DNA of 64,000 nt from Orientallactaga sibirica (GCA_036365145.1 JAEOAD010000888.1:1488001-1552000); one strand, 5' to 3'; shown: positions 41,109 to 51,914, counted from the stretch's first letter. The notes: a model not told the origin generated them from the sequence alone. A program made the numbers and translations.

Positions 41109-43092
41109 GGGTTAATATCTTGGAAATACAAAGAACTCAAAAACTTAAATAATAAAAAAAAATCAAAAAACCTAATTTAAAAAATGGGCTATGGAACTAA
41201 ATAGAGAGTTCTCAGTAGAAGAAATACAGATGGCATATAAATATCTAAAAAATGTTCTACCTCCCTAGTCATCAGGGAAATGCAGATTAAAACTACATTG
41301 AGATTCCATCACATTCCTGTCAGATTGGCTACCATCATGAAAACAAATGACTATAAATGCTGGAGAGGATGCAGAAAAAGAAGAACCCTTCTGCACAGTT
41401 GGTGGGAATGCAATCTGGTCCAGCCATTGTGGAAATCAATGTGGAGGTTCCTGAGACAGCTAAAAATAGATCTACCATATGACCCAGCTATACCACTCCT
41501 AGCATATATCCTAAAGACTCATCTGACTACCTTAGAGATACTTGCTCAATCATGTTTATTGCCACTCTATTCACAATAGCTAGGAAATGGAAGCAGCCTA
41601 GATGTCCCTCAACTGATGAGTGGATAATGAAGATGTGGTACATTTACACAGTGAAGTTTTACTCAGCAGTAAAGAAAAATGAGGTTATAAAATTTTCTGG
41701 AAAATGGATGGATCTGGAAAGGATTATACTTAGTGAGATAACCCAGGCCCAGAAAGCCAAACATCACATGTTCTCTCTCATATGTGGATCCTAGCTACAA
41801 ATGATTGGACGTCTATGTGAGTTAAAAGAAAACTCAGTAGTAGAAGCCAGCAAGCTAGAAAGGGGATATAAAGGGAATAGAAAGGGAGGGAGGGGGGCTT
41901 AATAGCATAGTATTGAATATATGTGAGTAGAAGAACAGATTGATGGGCATGAAAAGGCCTAAGTAAGGTCAGGGGAAGAGATTGAGTAAAGGAACAGTGG
42001 AGGGGAGGGCTAATAAAAATCTAAGAGGATATAGATAAGTCATATGGAAACCTACTTTTCTGGACAATGGAACACTCAGAAGCCATAGATTGTTACTAGA
42101 AAATTTTCAGTGCCAGGGAGGGGATACCTTTCAGTGAGTTGTTGGCCAGGGAGGTCACAGATACCCCCCAAACATTATAGGCCATTGCTGAGGCCCTTGG
42201 TTTCCCACCAGGAATAGATGGTAAGACCCTCTTGCTGAAGACTCCACATACTTGGGCAGCAAGGTCACTGAGAAATCCTGCTGGAGCTGAGCTGAAAGCC
42301 TCCTCCATGTGGACCAGCTGACAGAAAGTTGGAAAAAGCTATGCTGCATGCAGCTCAATGGGAGAGAGAAATCACCAGTGGAGGTACTTAACAGTGAACA
42401 CTGCAAGCTTTAATTTGGCCAGCCATGCCAAATGAGCCAATGGGTACAATAATTGGACTGGTTGCCCGCTCCATGGGAGGGAATACTTCCCTGATACTGA
42501 AAACCTACCACAGGGGTAGTCATGAGCCCTAGAGGTATAACATCTGCTGGTGTCTTGCTAAATGTATATACTATGCTCACCAAACTGTTCAGTAAGCACT
42601 TCTCCTAATGTCCACACCCATATATTAATGCTACTCTCACTTTTGATAAATGTTTCCCTTTTCAGATGGTAGCAACCTTGCGATGACTCAGAAGGCACCA
42701 TGGTGCTGAGAAGAAGGGACACAGTAGTGCTCAACACTGAAACATCTCAAACCTACCTTCCAAGGCTCAGGGTCCATTGTGGAAGAGGGGGAGGAAAGAA
42801 TGTAAGAGACAAAGGAATGATAGGACTCCTTACAACGTGCTCCTCCAGACGCAAAATGGCCTGGATATCCATGACCTCACAGTGCCTGACACTACCTACA
42901 TAAGACCATCATAATAGGAGGAAAAGATGATGACATCAAACTGAAAAGAGAGACTGATTGAGAGGGGGAGGGGATATGATGGAGAGTGAAGGTTCAAAGG
43001 GGAAAGTGGGGGGAGGGAGAGAAGTACCATGGGATATTGTCTACAATTAAAGAAGTAGTCAATAAAAAAAGAAAAGAAAAAGAAAACAAAAG
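41109..43092 (+). mobile_element. LINE-1 copy E, 5'-truncated
   Basis: Starts GGGTTAATATCTTGGAAATA in late ORF2 and runs through the C-terminus (41280-41794; frames include [19 protein letters not shown]), a complete 3' UTR with G-rich tract GTGGGGGGAGGGAG (about 43007) and an A-rich tail. Its first 71 bp overlap in content with the last 71 bp of copy D (37331-37401), so it is not simply D's missing 3' half. Confidence 0.9.
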
Positions 43093-43115
43093 GTGGGGGA
43101 GGGAAGAATTATATT

Positions 43116-43206
43116 GTCTGGCCTGGTGGTGCAAGCCCATAATCTCAGCTACTTGGAAACTAAGGCAAAAGGATTGCAGGTTCAAAGCCTGTCTAAGCTG
43201 TAGCAT
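43116..43206 (+). mobile_element. Old 7SL-derived monomer
   Basis: TGGCCTGGTGGTGCAAGCCC and ATCTCAGCTACTTGG with AGGATTGCAGGTTCAAAGCC: a diverged plus-strand monomer more like proto-B1 than the young B1. Confidence 0.65.
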
Positions 43207-43244
43207 TGTGAGTGCCCCTCATATGACTTCAATCTTGCTTTATA

Positions 43245-43391
43245 TTTTATTTTTGAGTTAGGGTCTCACTCTAGGCCAGGCTGACCTAGAATTCACTATG
43301 TAGTCTTAGGGTGGCCTCGAATTCACAGTGATCCTCCTACCTCTGCCTCTTAAGTGCTGGGACTAAAGGCGTGCACCACCACACCCAGCTT
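43245..43391 (-). mobile_element. B1-type SINE
   Basis: Minus-strand B1 ending ACCACCACACCCAGCTT, first of two stacked copies. Confidence 0.92.
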
Positions 43392-43399
43392 TTAGTTTG

Positions 43400-43558
43400 T
43401 TGTTGTTTTGGTTTAGTTTTTCAAGGTGGGTCTCACTGTAGCCCAGGCTGACCTGGAATTCACTATGTAGTCTCAGGGTGGCCTCAAACTCATGGCAATC
43501 CTCCTACCTCTGCCTCCCAAGTGCTGGGATTAAAGGCTTGCACCACCACACCTGGCTC
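43400..43558 (-). mobile_element. B1-type SINE
   Basis: Minus-strand B1 with a (TTG)n-rich tail, ending ACCACCACACCTGGCTC. It and the previous copy interrupt a B4-like element. Confidence 0.92.
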
Positions 43559-43655
43559 ATATCTGGCATTTTTACATAGGTTCTGGGGATCAATCTCAAG
43601 TCCTCATGCTTGCAGGGCAAGCACTTTACCAACTGAGATGCCTCCCCCAGCCCTC
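43559..43655 (-). mobile_element. B4-type SINE, ID-like head part
   Basis: GTTCTGGGGATCAATCTCAA to ACCAACTGAGATGCCTCCCC: complement of the ID-like head of B4. Confidence 0.7.
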
Positions 43656-43679
43656 TGTACTTTGTCTTCTTTTGGGGGG

Positions 43680-43848
43680 TGGTTCATGTATGCAAATGCA
43701 GAAGTCATGGCACACATGTGGAGGTCAGAGGACAATTTTCAGGGTGGGTCCTCACCTTCCCCTTCTTTGAGGCAGGGCCTCTCATTACTCACTACTCCAT
43801 TTCCCAGGCTAGCTGGTCCTCAAACTTATTCAGGTTCTGATGACCCCA
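43680..43848 (-). mobile_element. B4-type SINE, tail and core part
   Basis: Minus-strand: ATGTGGAGGTCAGAGGACAA is the hallmark B4 segment, followed by a decayed B1-like core (GAGGCAGGGCCTCTCATTAC). Confidence 0.65.
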
Positions 43849-44290
43849 GTCTATAGCTTTGGTTAGCTGCACTATCTAAAATGGCCTCATTCACTACAGA
43901 GGAAAGAAGGAAAAACTCCAACTAGATCATACCAGAAGCATAGTTTGCTACACAATTACACTAAAACCAACTCTTATTACCAAAAATTATTCATTCTTCT
44001 ATAGAAAAATACATGGTGGATGATTGTGAATGTGCTACACACCATGACACACGGAGGGTAGTGGGCAAAACTGCTAGAACCCTCGCCTTCATGAACCTTA
44101 TCACCGTGCAGGTCATAGATCTTCCTGAGGAGATGGCTCTTACTCAGACAATTACAAAGATGTTTGATTCACATGTGATGACGTAAACTGCTATGATACA
44201 AAGGCTCAAGATCTTAGGCAAGAGCCCACTGTCAAAAGGTTGGACCTACTGTTGGCAAGTGGAGTCTAGGAAAAAAGGCTTCCTAGAGGA
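43849..44290. other. Unassigned sequence
   Basis: About 440 bp without recognised repeat or coding content. Confidence 0.5.
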
Positions 44291-44294
44291 TGTA

Positions 44295-44296
<2 letters not shown>

Positions 44297-44311
<15 letters not shown>
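44297..44311. repeat. (GT)n/(AT)n run
   Basis: GTGTGTGTATATATATAT-type alternating run leading into the poly(T) of the next B1. Confidence 0.85.
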
Positions 44312-44315
<4 letters not shown>

Positions 44316-44341
<26 letters not shown>

Positions 44342-44473
44342 GAGGTAGGGTCTCACTCTAGTTCAGGCTGACCTGGAATTCACTATGTAGTCTCAGGGTT
44401 GGCCTCATGGTGATCCTCCTACCTCTGCCTCCCAAGTGCTGGGATTAAAGGCGTGCGCCACCATGCCTGGCTC
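44316..44473 (-). mobile_element. B1-type SINE
   Basis: Minus-strand B1 with a small internal deletion (GGTTGGCCTCATGGTGATCC lacks AACTC). Confidence 0.92.
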
Positions 44474-44540
44474 TATTTTTATATATTTTTGAGAGAGAGA
44501 GAGAGAATGGGTGCACCAGGGCCTTTCAGCCACTGTGCAG
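44474..44540 (-). mobile_element. tSINE, 3' fragment
   Basis: Only the tail-side third (GAGAGAGAGAGAGAATGGGT to CAGCCACTGTGCAG) remains. The head side is missing, so this is a deletion or a 5'-truncated insertion. Confidence 0.8.
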
Positions 44541-44925
44541 AATCCGCAATATCACCAAGTCCTCTCTACAAGCCATGTCTGGGAAGATCTGTGGTGCTCT
44601 GTGCTGGACTGTATGTGTTGTTAGGTGGGGACTTCCTCACAACTCTTGCTCTTCAAGCTTGCCTTTCACCTTGAGTCTTATGTGCTCCAAGAACTGATTG
44701 CCACCTACCCACCCACCCTCACTCTTCTGCAGCTACTTCTCGGTGCTGATGCAAACACGGAGGGCCAAGGTCAGAGGCTGGACCATCCAACACATCCTGA
44801 CGGTAGCCTCACGTCTACTCTGCGTGAAATCTCTGTGAAGCACTTCATTTTTTATGGTCATAGGGTGTTTTTTTTCTTCTTCTTCTTAGCATTCCTTGTT
44901 AGTTTTTAACTTTTTAAATTTTTTG
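44541..44925. other. Unassigned sequence
   Basis: No repeat recognised. Frames at 44453-44674 and 44625-44909 show no known domain. Confidence 0.45.
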
Positions 44926-45057
44926 TATATATATATGTGTGTGTGAGGTGCACATGTGTGCAGGTGCACATGCATGTGTGTATGTGTGCATGCAGGTGTG
45001 TGTGCAAAAGCAAGAGGTTAACACTGGATGCCATCCTCAGTTGCTCTGTACTTTACT

Positions 45058-45219
45058 TTTTTTTTTTTTTTTTTTTTTTTCCGAGGCAGGGTCTCACTCT
45101 AGCTCTGGCTGACCTGGAATTTACTATGGAATCTCAGGGTGGCCTTGAACTCACGGCAATTCTCCTACCTCTGCCTCCCAAGTGCTGGGATTAAAGGCGT
45201 GCGCCACCACGCCCAGCTT
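45058..45219 (-). mobile_element. B1-type SINE nested in B4
   Basis: Minus-strand B1 with T23 tail, well preserved. Confidence 0.93.
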
Positions 45220-45361
45220 ACCTTACTGTTTGAGATTGGTTCTCTCACTGAACCTAGAGCTCACTGATTCAGCTAGACATGATAGCCAGCAATCCCTAGG
45301 GATCCTCCTGCCTCTACCTACTCCACACTGAGATTACAGGCGTGTGCTTCCATGCCCAGAA

Positions 45362-45594
45362 CATTTTTCCCTATTTTTTTTAATTTTTATTTATTTATTT
45401 ATTAGAGACAGAGAAAGGGAGAGAGAGAAAAAAGAGTGAGAATGGGCGCACCAGGGTCTCTAGCCTCTGTAAACAAACTCCAGATGCATGTACCACCATG
45501 TACATCTGGCTTACGTGGGACCTGGAGAATTGAACCAGGGTCCTTAGGCTTCACAGGCATACACCTTAACCGCTAAGCCACCTCTCTAGCCCCG
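45362..45594 (-). mobile_element. tSINE nested in B4
   Basis: Minus-strand copy. Exact target duplication ATGCCCAGAA at 45352-45361 and 45595-45604. Confidence 0.94.
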
Positions 45595-45690
45595 ATGCCC
45601 AGAATTTTTATGTGAGTGCTGAATGCAAGTTCCGGTCCACAGGCTTGTGCGGCAAGCACCTTACCCACTGAGCATCTCACCATCCCCACA

Positions 45691-45890
45691 TTTCTTCTTT
45701 TAGAAAAAGTCCTTTCCCTCCTCCCATAGGAAACCCATCTCTATGCTCAAGACTTGATGGGCCTAATTGCCCCACTCCCACCCCCATAGTCAGATATCTG
45801 CCCACCACTGTTCAGAGGATTCCAAACCTCATGGTACAACTACTGCCTCAGGGATGGGCATGTGATTCACACAGTGCCTGTTGACATCTG
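45691..45890. other. Unassigned sequence
   Basis: No repeat or gene recognised. Confidence 0.4.
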
Positions 45891-45903
45891 CCTGGGAACT
45901 TCT

Positions 45904-46048
45904 TTTTTTTAGAAGGTAGGGTCTCATCTGGCCCAAGCTGACCTGGAATTCACTATGTAGTCTCAGGGTGGCCTCAAACTCACAGTAATTCTCCTACCTC
46001 TGCCTCCCGAGTGCTGGGATTAAAGGCATGTGCCACCATGCCCAGCTG
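45904..46048 (-). mobile_element. B1-type SINE
   Basis: Minus-strand B1. Target duplication CCTG(G/A)GAACTTCT at 45891-45903 and 46049-46061. Confidence 0.94.
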
Positions 46049-46155
46049 CCTGAGAACTTCTGATGTGCATGTTCCCACACAGTCTGGGGATGCTCAGCCC
46101 ATGTCGACCTGGGGCTGCTCAATGGTAAACAGTTGGAGTCAAAAGAGAGGGAAGG

Positions 46156-46306
46156 AGCCAGGTGTGGTGGCGCACGCCTTTAATCCCAGTACTTGGGGAG
46201 GCAGAAGTAGAAGGATCACCAAGAGTTTGAGGCTACCCTGAGACTACATAGTGAATTCCTGGTCAGCCTGGGCCAGAGTGAGACCCTACCTCGAAAAACC
46301 AAAAAA
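46156..46306 (+). mobile_element. B1-type SINE
   Basis: Plus-strand B1 ending ACCTCGAAAAACCAAAAAAA. Confidence 0.93.
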
Positions 46307-46732
46307 AAGGGGGGGTCAAAGCAAGGGGTTCCTGACATTTGAGATCCAGCTCTGCTTGACTTCACATGTGGTCAGTGTGTTGAAGCTAGCCTGAGTTGGC
46401 TTTCTGTCACTCACAGCCACAGTGGCCTGGAAAACATGCCTTTCCAACTGGCACTGATGCCCACATTACTGTAAATTACCTGCTCTGACTGGTCTAGGTG
46501 AAGGATTCACTAATATATAATTGTTCACAACCAATCAAGACGGAGGAGCCTTTAAACAGCTGAGCACAGATTTCCAGAATGAGAGAGTGACCGCATGATT
46601 GTGCTTTTCAACTTGATTTTGTAGGTGCTTATAAGTGTAATATTTCTTTCACCAACCCTGATTTTCATTGATTGGAGCCATAATTCACACTAGACAGCAG
46701 ACAATGGGTGCAAGATTAAAAATGGGATATGG
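46307..46732. other. Unassigned sequence
   Basis: About 425 bp without recognised repeat or coding content. Confidence 0.5.
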
Positions 46733-46885
46733 AAAACTGGGCACCTTTTAATCTCAGCACTTGGGAGGCAGAGGTAGGAGGATCGTTGTGAGTTTGAGGC
46801 CAGCCTGGGACTTCAGAGTGAGTTTACAGATCAGCCTGAGCTACAGGGAGACCCTACCTCAAAAACAAACAAAGAGAGAAAAAAA
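46733..46885 (+). mobile_element. B1-type SINE, diverged
   Basis: Plus-strand B1 lacking part of its A-box region (CTGGGCACCTTTTAATCTCA); end ACCCTACCTCAAAAACAAAC. Confidence 0.85.
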
Positions 46886-47261
46886 ACGGGGTAATGGAAA
46901 GCCACATTCTTCCCTGAAGCAGCTAAAGAATAGGAAAGTGGCCAAAGCAAGTCCTTCAGAGGGAAGGGAAAGCCACAGCACCACGGCCCGCATGCGCAGA
47001 GAATCCCCACGCTACATGAAAAGCTGCTTTCTGCCTGGCGGAGGACCACTGAGTGTCCCAATCTCCTTCAGCAATCTCTAGTTATAACAGAGTTCAGACT
47101 TGGGATTATCAAGAAATAGTATTCCACCTGCCCAGGGGTCTCTTTGGGAGGCTTTCCATCTTTGAGATGGAACTATCTTTTTTTCACCTGCTCTCATGGG
47201 GAGAGAGTCTGGGGAACACTGTAACAATCTGAAGAGGCAAAGCCTTGGGTGTGCACTCCCA
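46886..47261. other. Unassigned sequence
   Basis: No recognised repeat. A 106-codon frame (46761-47081) starts inside the B1 and has no known domain. Confidence 0.45.
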
Positions 47262-48731
47262 CTATGTTCTCAGAAAAAGCTTTGGGAACTCTTATCCACT
47301 GTTGTGGGAGTGTAAGCTGGTACAATCTCTAAGGAAATCAGTGTGGAAGGCTCTCAAACACCTAATACCTTATGAGCCAGCTATTCCATTCCCGGACATA
47401 TACCCTAAAGACTCTAATACTTCACTGTAGAGAACTTAGCCACGTTTGTTTGTTTTGAATCGGCCATGGTCACTGCTCTATTCACAATAGCTAGGAAGTG
47501 GAATCAGCCCAGATGCCCACCAACTGATGATGAATGGGTAAGGATGGTGTGGTGTATATACACAATGGAGTTCTGGTCAGCAATAAGAAAAACGAAACTT
47601 CCAGAAAAATGATGGTCCTGGAAACAATTATACTATGTGAGGTGTATATACTAAGTGAGAACACTACATGTTCTCTCACACATGTGGATCTTAACTTGGA
47701 ATAGTTAGATTTGTTTGTATGTTACAGCACGTGTCAGAAGCAGTGGTCAGGAAGATAGAAGGGGCTTGGAGAAAGGAGAAGTGGGAAGGCACTAGGGGAG
47801 GGGACAGTAGACAGGCAAGTGGTAGGGCAGAAGATGGGGAGGTTTAAAGGGAGGCAGGGAAAGGGAGGAAGGGGCAGGGGAGAGATACATGAAACTAAAG
47901 GCAGTATGAATGAGTATCATAGAAAACTGCTTTGTTAGCTAAGCAAAGGACAAATGAGGGGGGGGGGGACTGGGCAAAAAGTACCCTGATGGGATGAAGA
48001 AAGCTTTACTCTGAAGCTAAGAGTTGCCACAGATGAACCCCAGTGCTAGAGATGGGTCACCCATCCCCACCCCCACAGTAATCTTTTGGTCAAGGAGGCC
48101 CAGGAGGTCCTCAAAACAATGCAGGCCATTGCCAAATCACGTGGTTTCCTGCCATAATGAGATGGCAAGACCCTATTAATGACGACACCACAGGCTGCAC
48201 CCAGAGGATGCTAAGAAATCAAGCTGGAAGCCATCTCCCTGCTGGATAGCTGCCATAGTGCTGGAAGGCGCTCATGCAAGCTGCTGGAGGAGAAAAGTCA
48301 TCAACAGTCTGAACAAGCAGTGGGTTCTGTAAGCTACAAAACCAACCAGCCAGGCAAGATGTGCCCACTGGTGCAATACTGGCACAAAGGCTATAGGAAC
48401 AATCCACTGCTCTCTGATTCCATATGAGGCCTGCTCAGGGTGAAAATTCATGCCTTGTACTGAGAACTGAGTCAAAAACCTATGACATGGAATGTCATAG
48501 ACCCCAAAGGGTCCTTTGGCTAAACAGGGATGCTAGGCCCATCAAACAGCCTTGCAAGTGTTTATGTGCAAGCGCTTTGATCAAGATGGCTTTAAGTACT
48601 GGGGAGACCAAGGATGCATCAAAATTATAAGAAGAGAAAGACCAGGACTTACCACTGGATGATTCTTCTCTATCACACCCACCAGGGCTCAGGGAACATT
48701 GCAGAGGTAGTCGCAGAAAGAATATGAGTAC

Positions 48732-48898
48732 TAAGCTGGGCGTGGTGGAGCACGCCTTTAATCCTTCAGAATTGCACTTGGGAGGCAAAAGTAGGAGGAT
48801 TGTCATGAGTTCAAGGCCACCCTGAGACCTCATAGGACAGCCTGGGCTAGAGAAAGACCCTACCTCATAAAAACAAAACCAAAAGAAAGAAAACAAAC
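48732..48898 (+). mobile_element. B1-type SINE in the Lx-like L1
   Basis: Plus-strand B1 with a short insertion TTCAGAATTG near 48767. Target duplication AATA(T/C)GAGTACT at about 48720-48731 and 48899-48910. Confidence 0.93.
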
Positions 48899-49035
48899 AA
48901 TACGAGTACTGCTCTCACTGTTAGCCAGAGAATCATCACTATGGAGATGGTGGTAGACACTGAGGAGACTCAAAAACCAATCAAAGTAGAAAATGAAGGC
49001 TGTCAAGAGTCTTCAACCTCCCTCTAAGATAAAGG

Positions 49036-49238
49036 GGGACTGGAGAGGTGGCTTAGCAGTTAAAGGCACTAGCTTGCAAAGCCTAACTACCTGGATTCAA
49101 ATCCTCAGTACCCACATAAAGCCATATGCACAAAGTGGTGTATGCATCTGGAGTTCATTTGTGGTGGCTAAAAGTCCTAGAATGCCCATTCTCTCTTTCT
49201 CTGCTTGCAAATAACTAAATAAAAATATTTTTTTTAAA
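49036..49238 (+). mobile_element. tSINE in the Lx-like L1
   Basis: Plus-strand copy. AAGATAAAG before (about 49027) and after (about 49241) as a short target duplication. Confidence 0.9.
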
Positions 49239-49256
49239 AAAAGATAAAGAGATGGG

Positions 49257-49401
49257 GGCATGATGGAGCATGCCTTTAATCCCAGAACTTGGGAGGCAGA
49301 GGTAGGAGGATCACCGTGAGTCCAAGGCCACCCTGAGAATACATAGTGAATTCCAGTTCAGCCTGAGCTACAGTGAGACCCTGCCTCAGGGAAAAAAAAA
49401 A
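49257..49401 (+). mobile_element. B1-type SINE in the Lx-like L1
   Basis: Plus-strand B1. Target duplication AAGAT(A/G)AAG(A/G)GATGGG at 49241-49256 and 49402-49417. Confidence 0.92.
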
Positions 49402-49489
49402 AAGATGAAGGGATGGGAACACAAACAAATTACTGTATGTTTATATATTAAAGTTTTCAACTAACAAAAGGAAAAAAGTGCTGGGAGGG

Positions 49490-49683
49490 AGGACTGGAGA
49501 GATTGCTTAGCAGTTAAGGTGTTTGTCTGCAAAGCCCAAAGACCCAGATTTGATTCCCCAATACTCATGTAAGCCAGATGAACAAGGTGGCACATGCATC
49601 TGGAGCTTGTTTGCAATGGTTGGAGGCCCTGGCATGCCCATTCTCTCTCTCTCTCTTCTCTCAAATAAATAAAATATTTTTAA
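49490..49683 (+). mobile_element. tSINE
   Basis: Plus-strand copy, first of two in direct tandem. Confidence 0.92.
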
Positions 49684-49905
49684 AGGGCTGAGGAGATGGT
49701 CCAGTGGTTAAAACATTTGCCTGTAAAGCCTAATGACCCGAGTTCAATTCCCCAGTACCCACATAAAGCCAGGTGCACAGCAGCGCATGCATTTAGAGTT
49801 TGTTTGCAGCAGCTGGAGGCCCTGGTGTGCCCATTCTCTCTTTCCTATCTCTTTCTGCTTGCAAATAAATAGATAAAAATATTTTAATTAATAAATAAAG
49901 GGCTG
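49684..49905 (+). mobile_element. tSINE, CTTGCAAATA-tail variant
   Basis: Plus-strand copy ending TTTCTGCTTGCAAATAAATA, a tail variant also present at 8019, 49036, 52647 and 54192. Starts at the tail of the previous copy. Confidence 0.92.
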
Positions 49906-49906
49906 A

Positions 49907-50265
49907 GGACATAGCTCAGCTGGTGAGAATGCTTGTTGCACAGGCATGAGAACCTGAGTTCAGTTCCTCAGTACCCACATAAAAAGGTGGGCAAAGCCGC
50001 ACATGCCTGTAAGCCCAGAGCTGAAGGAGGCAGAGACAGGAGAATGGCTGGGGCTCCCTGGTCAGACAGTCAGTCTAGGCAGGGCTAGGTGGATGGTACA
50101 AAGATCTCAAGAATCAGTGAGTGACTAAGTCTGTCTCATGGAAATAAGGTAGGAGAACTACAGAAGAGGTCACCTGACATCTTCCTCTGGCCCCCATATA
50201 TGTGCACACAGGGTACACACAGCTATACACATGTGCACACAGCATACACACATGCACACCCCAAA
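49907..50265 (+). mobile_element. B4-type SINE
   Basis: Plus-strand fused element: ID-like head GGCTGAGGACATAGCTCAGC, B box GAGTTCAGTTCC, B1-like core AAGCCGCACATGCCTGTAAG, and a CA-rich end (CACATGTGCACACAGC). Confidence 0.8.
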
Positions 50266-50369
50266 AACTTGAAGATAAGATTTTAAAAATGATCACTTCA
50301 TAAAATTTTCTTCATGAATATAATTTTGGAAGTATCTATTATGAGACTTTCAGTTAGAGAATAAGCAAG
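50266..50369. other. Short unassigned AT-rich stretch
   Basis: Nothing recognised. Confidence 0.3.
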
Positions 50370-50380
50370 AAGAATGCTGT

Positions 50381-50539
50381 CTATAGCCAGGCCTAGTGGT
50401 ACATGCCTTTAGTCCCAGCAGGGGAGGCTGAGGCAAGAGAATTGCAGTGAGTTTGAGGCCAGCCTGGAGCTACTGAGTGAGTTTCAGGTCAGCCTTTGCT
50501 AGAGTGAGACTCTGCCTTGAAAACACAAACAAACAAGAA
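50381..50539 (+). mobile_element. B1-type SINE
   Basis: Plus-strand B1. Exact target duplication AAGAATGCTGT at 50370-50380 and 50540-50550. Confidence 0.94.
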
Positions 50540-50715
50540 AAGAATGCTGTATGTAACTTTAAAAAAACAAAAAGCTTAAGGTTTTATTACATCTCAAAGT
50601 TTTAAGAGAAGGGGAACTTAAGAGAAGGAAGAAATGCAGAGCTGTTGCCTAAGGAGGCTAAAGGGGGTTTGAGAAGCTCAGAGTACAGAGAGTGGGGTAA
50701 AGACCCCAAATTTAA

Positions 50716-50911
50716 CTTTTAAAAAATTATTTGAGAGAGAGAGACAGAGAAAGGCAGATACAGAATGGGCATGCCAGGGCCTCTAGCCACTGCAAACGAA
50801 CTCCAAACATTTGCACCACTTTGTGTCTCTGGCTTTATGTTGGTACTGGAGAATCAAAACTGGGTCCTTTGGTTTTGTAGGCCTGAACCACTGAGCCATC
50901 TCTCCAGCCCA
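50716..50911 (-). mobile_element. tSINE
   Basis: Minus-strand copy with a short head deletion (GGCCTGAACCACTGAGCC). Stacked against the next copy. Confidence 0.9.
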
Positions 50912-51108
50912 GTACTTATTTATTTGCAAACCTAGAGAGAGGAGACAGACAGACAGAATGGGTGCACCAGGGCCTCCAGCAGCTTCAAATGAACTCCAGA
51001 TGCACACACCAATTTATGCATCTGGCTTTATGTAGGTACTGTGGATTTGAACCTGGATTATCAGGCTTTGCAAGCAAGTACCTTTATGCTGAGCCATCTG
51101 TCTAGTCT
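50912..51108 (-). mobile_element. tSINE, CTTGCAAATA-tail variant
   Basis: Minus-strand copy beginning TTATTTATTTGCAAACCTAG, i.e. the complement of the tail variant. Confidence 0.9.
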
Positions 51109-51295
51109 GAAAGCTATTTCTAATTAATGTATTTTATTTAAGCTATCTACAATATGTCAATATATGACACTATAACCCAACAAATGACTTGTCAGTGTCC
51201 AAACACTATTAAAAATGGACCTCTGTGTTCCAGAATCTTCTATCAAGCAGCAGGGCTTTGGCCAGGATTACAAGACCCTCCTGGTACACACAGCA

Positions 51296-51340
51296 GGTGG
51301 ATTCCAGGTCAGCCTGGGCTAGACCCTACCTCAAAAAAAG
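51296..51340 (+). mobile_element. B1, 3' fragment
   Basis: Only GTGGATTCCAGGTCAGCCTG to CTACCTCAAAAAAAG: a 5'-truncated B1 insertion. Confidence 0.85.
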
Positions 51341-51368
51341 AAAAATAATAATTAGTGGGCCATTTCGG

Positions 51369-51374
<6 letters not shown>

Positions 51375-51406
<32 letters not shown>
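51375..51406. repeat. (GT)n microsatellite
   Basis: About 16 GT units. Confidence 0.97.
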
Positions 51407-51407
<1 letters not shown>

Positions 51408-51424
51408 CTCCCAGCCCTGGTTTA

Positions 51425-51541
51425 ATCTGTGTTTGAGAGAGTCTCACTCTGCAGCCTCTGGGGTGCTTCAAACTCACAAAGATCCTTCTGCCTCAGCCTT
51501 CCAGTGCTGTGATTTCAGGAATGAGCCACCACACCCGGCTT
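51425..51541 (-). mobile_element. Old B1-like element
   Basis: Diverged minus-strand B1/proto-B1: GAGTCTCACTCTGCAGCCTC to GAGCCACCACACCCGGCTT. Confidence 0.7.
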
Positions 51542-51744
51542 GGAGATCCATTTCTAACATCACTACATGAATTATTTTATCCCAAATAATTAGATGATAT
51601 TACACTGATTTTCTTGCCCAAACACCCTAATTCCCATTAGGGACAAACTTAATGATTATATTTTTCTGGCTAATGGATAGTTCCTCAGATCACTAAAAAG
51701 TGATCAATCCATTAAGCTTAGTAAAATAGTTATATCTGGCAAAA
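51542..51744. other. Unassigned AT-rich sequence
   Basis: Nothing recognised. Confidence 0.35.
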
Positions 51745-51747
51745 CTT

Positions 51748-51914
51748 TTTTTTTTTTTTTTTTTTTTTTTGGTTTTTCGAGGTAGGGTCTCACTCTGGTC
51801 CAGGCTGACCTGGAATTAACTATGTAGTCTCAGGGTGGCCTCGAACTCATGGCAATCCTCCTACCTCTGCCTCCCAAGTGCTGGGATTAAAGTCATGCAC
51901 CACCACCCCCAGCA
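51748..51914 (-). mobile_element. B1-type SINE
   Basis: Minus-strand B1, near consensus (GGTTTTTCGAGGTAGGGTCT), with T24 tail. Confidence 0.94.

Larger units (their letters stand above)
44927..45690 (-). mobile_element. B4-type SINE interrupted by a B1 and a tSINE
   Basis: B4 pieces at 44927-45057 (TGTGTGCATG-rich end, AAGCAAGAGGTTAACACTGG), 45220-45361 (GAGATTGGTTCTCTCACTGA, GGGATCCTCCTGCCTCTACC) and 45605-45690 (GCGGCAAGCACCTTACCCAC) join in order on the minus strand. Confidence 0.8.
47262..49470 (+). mobile_element. Older (Lx-like) L1 3' end with nested SINEs
   Basis: ORF2 C-terminus is visible (47290-47660; CCATTCCCGGACATATACCC, ACAATAGCTAGGAAGTGGAA), followed by a 3' UTR clearly related to, but well diverged from, that of copies A-E (TGGCAAGACCCTATTAATGA, CACCAGGGCTCAGGGAACAT). 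Interrupted by B1 (48732), tSINE (49036) and B1 (49257); ends near TATATATTAAAGTTTTCAAC. Confidence 0.78.
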
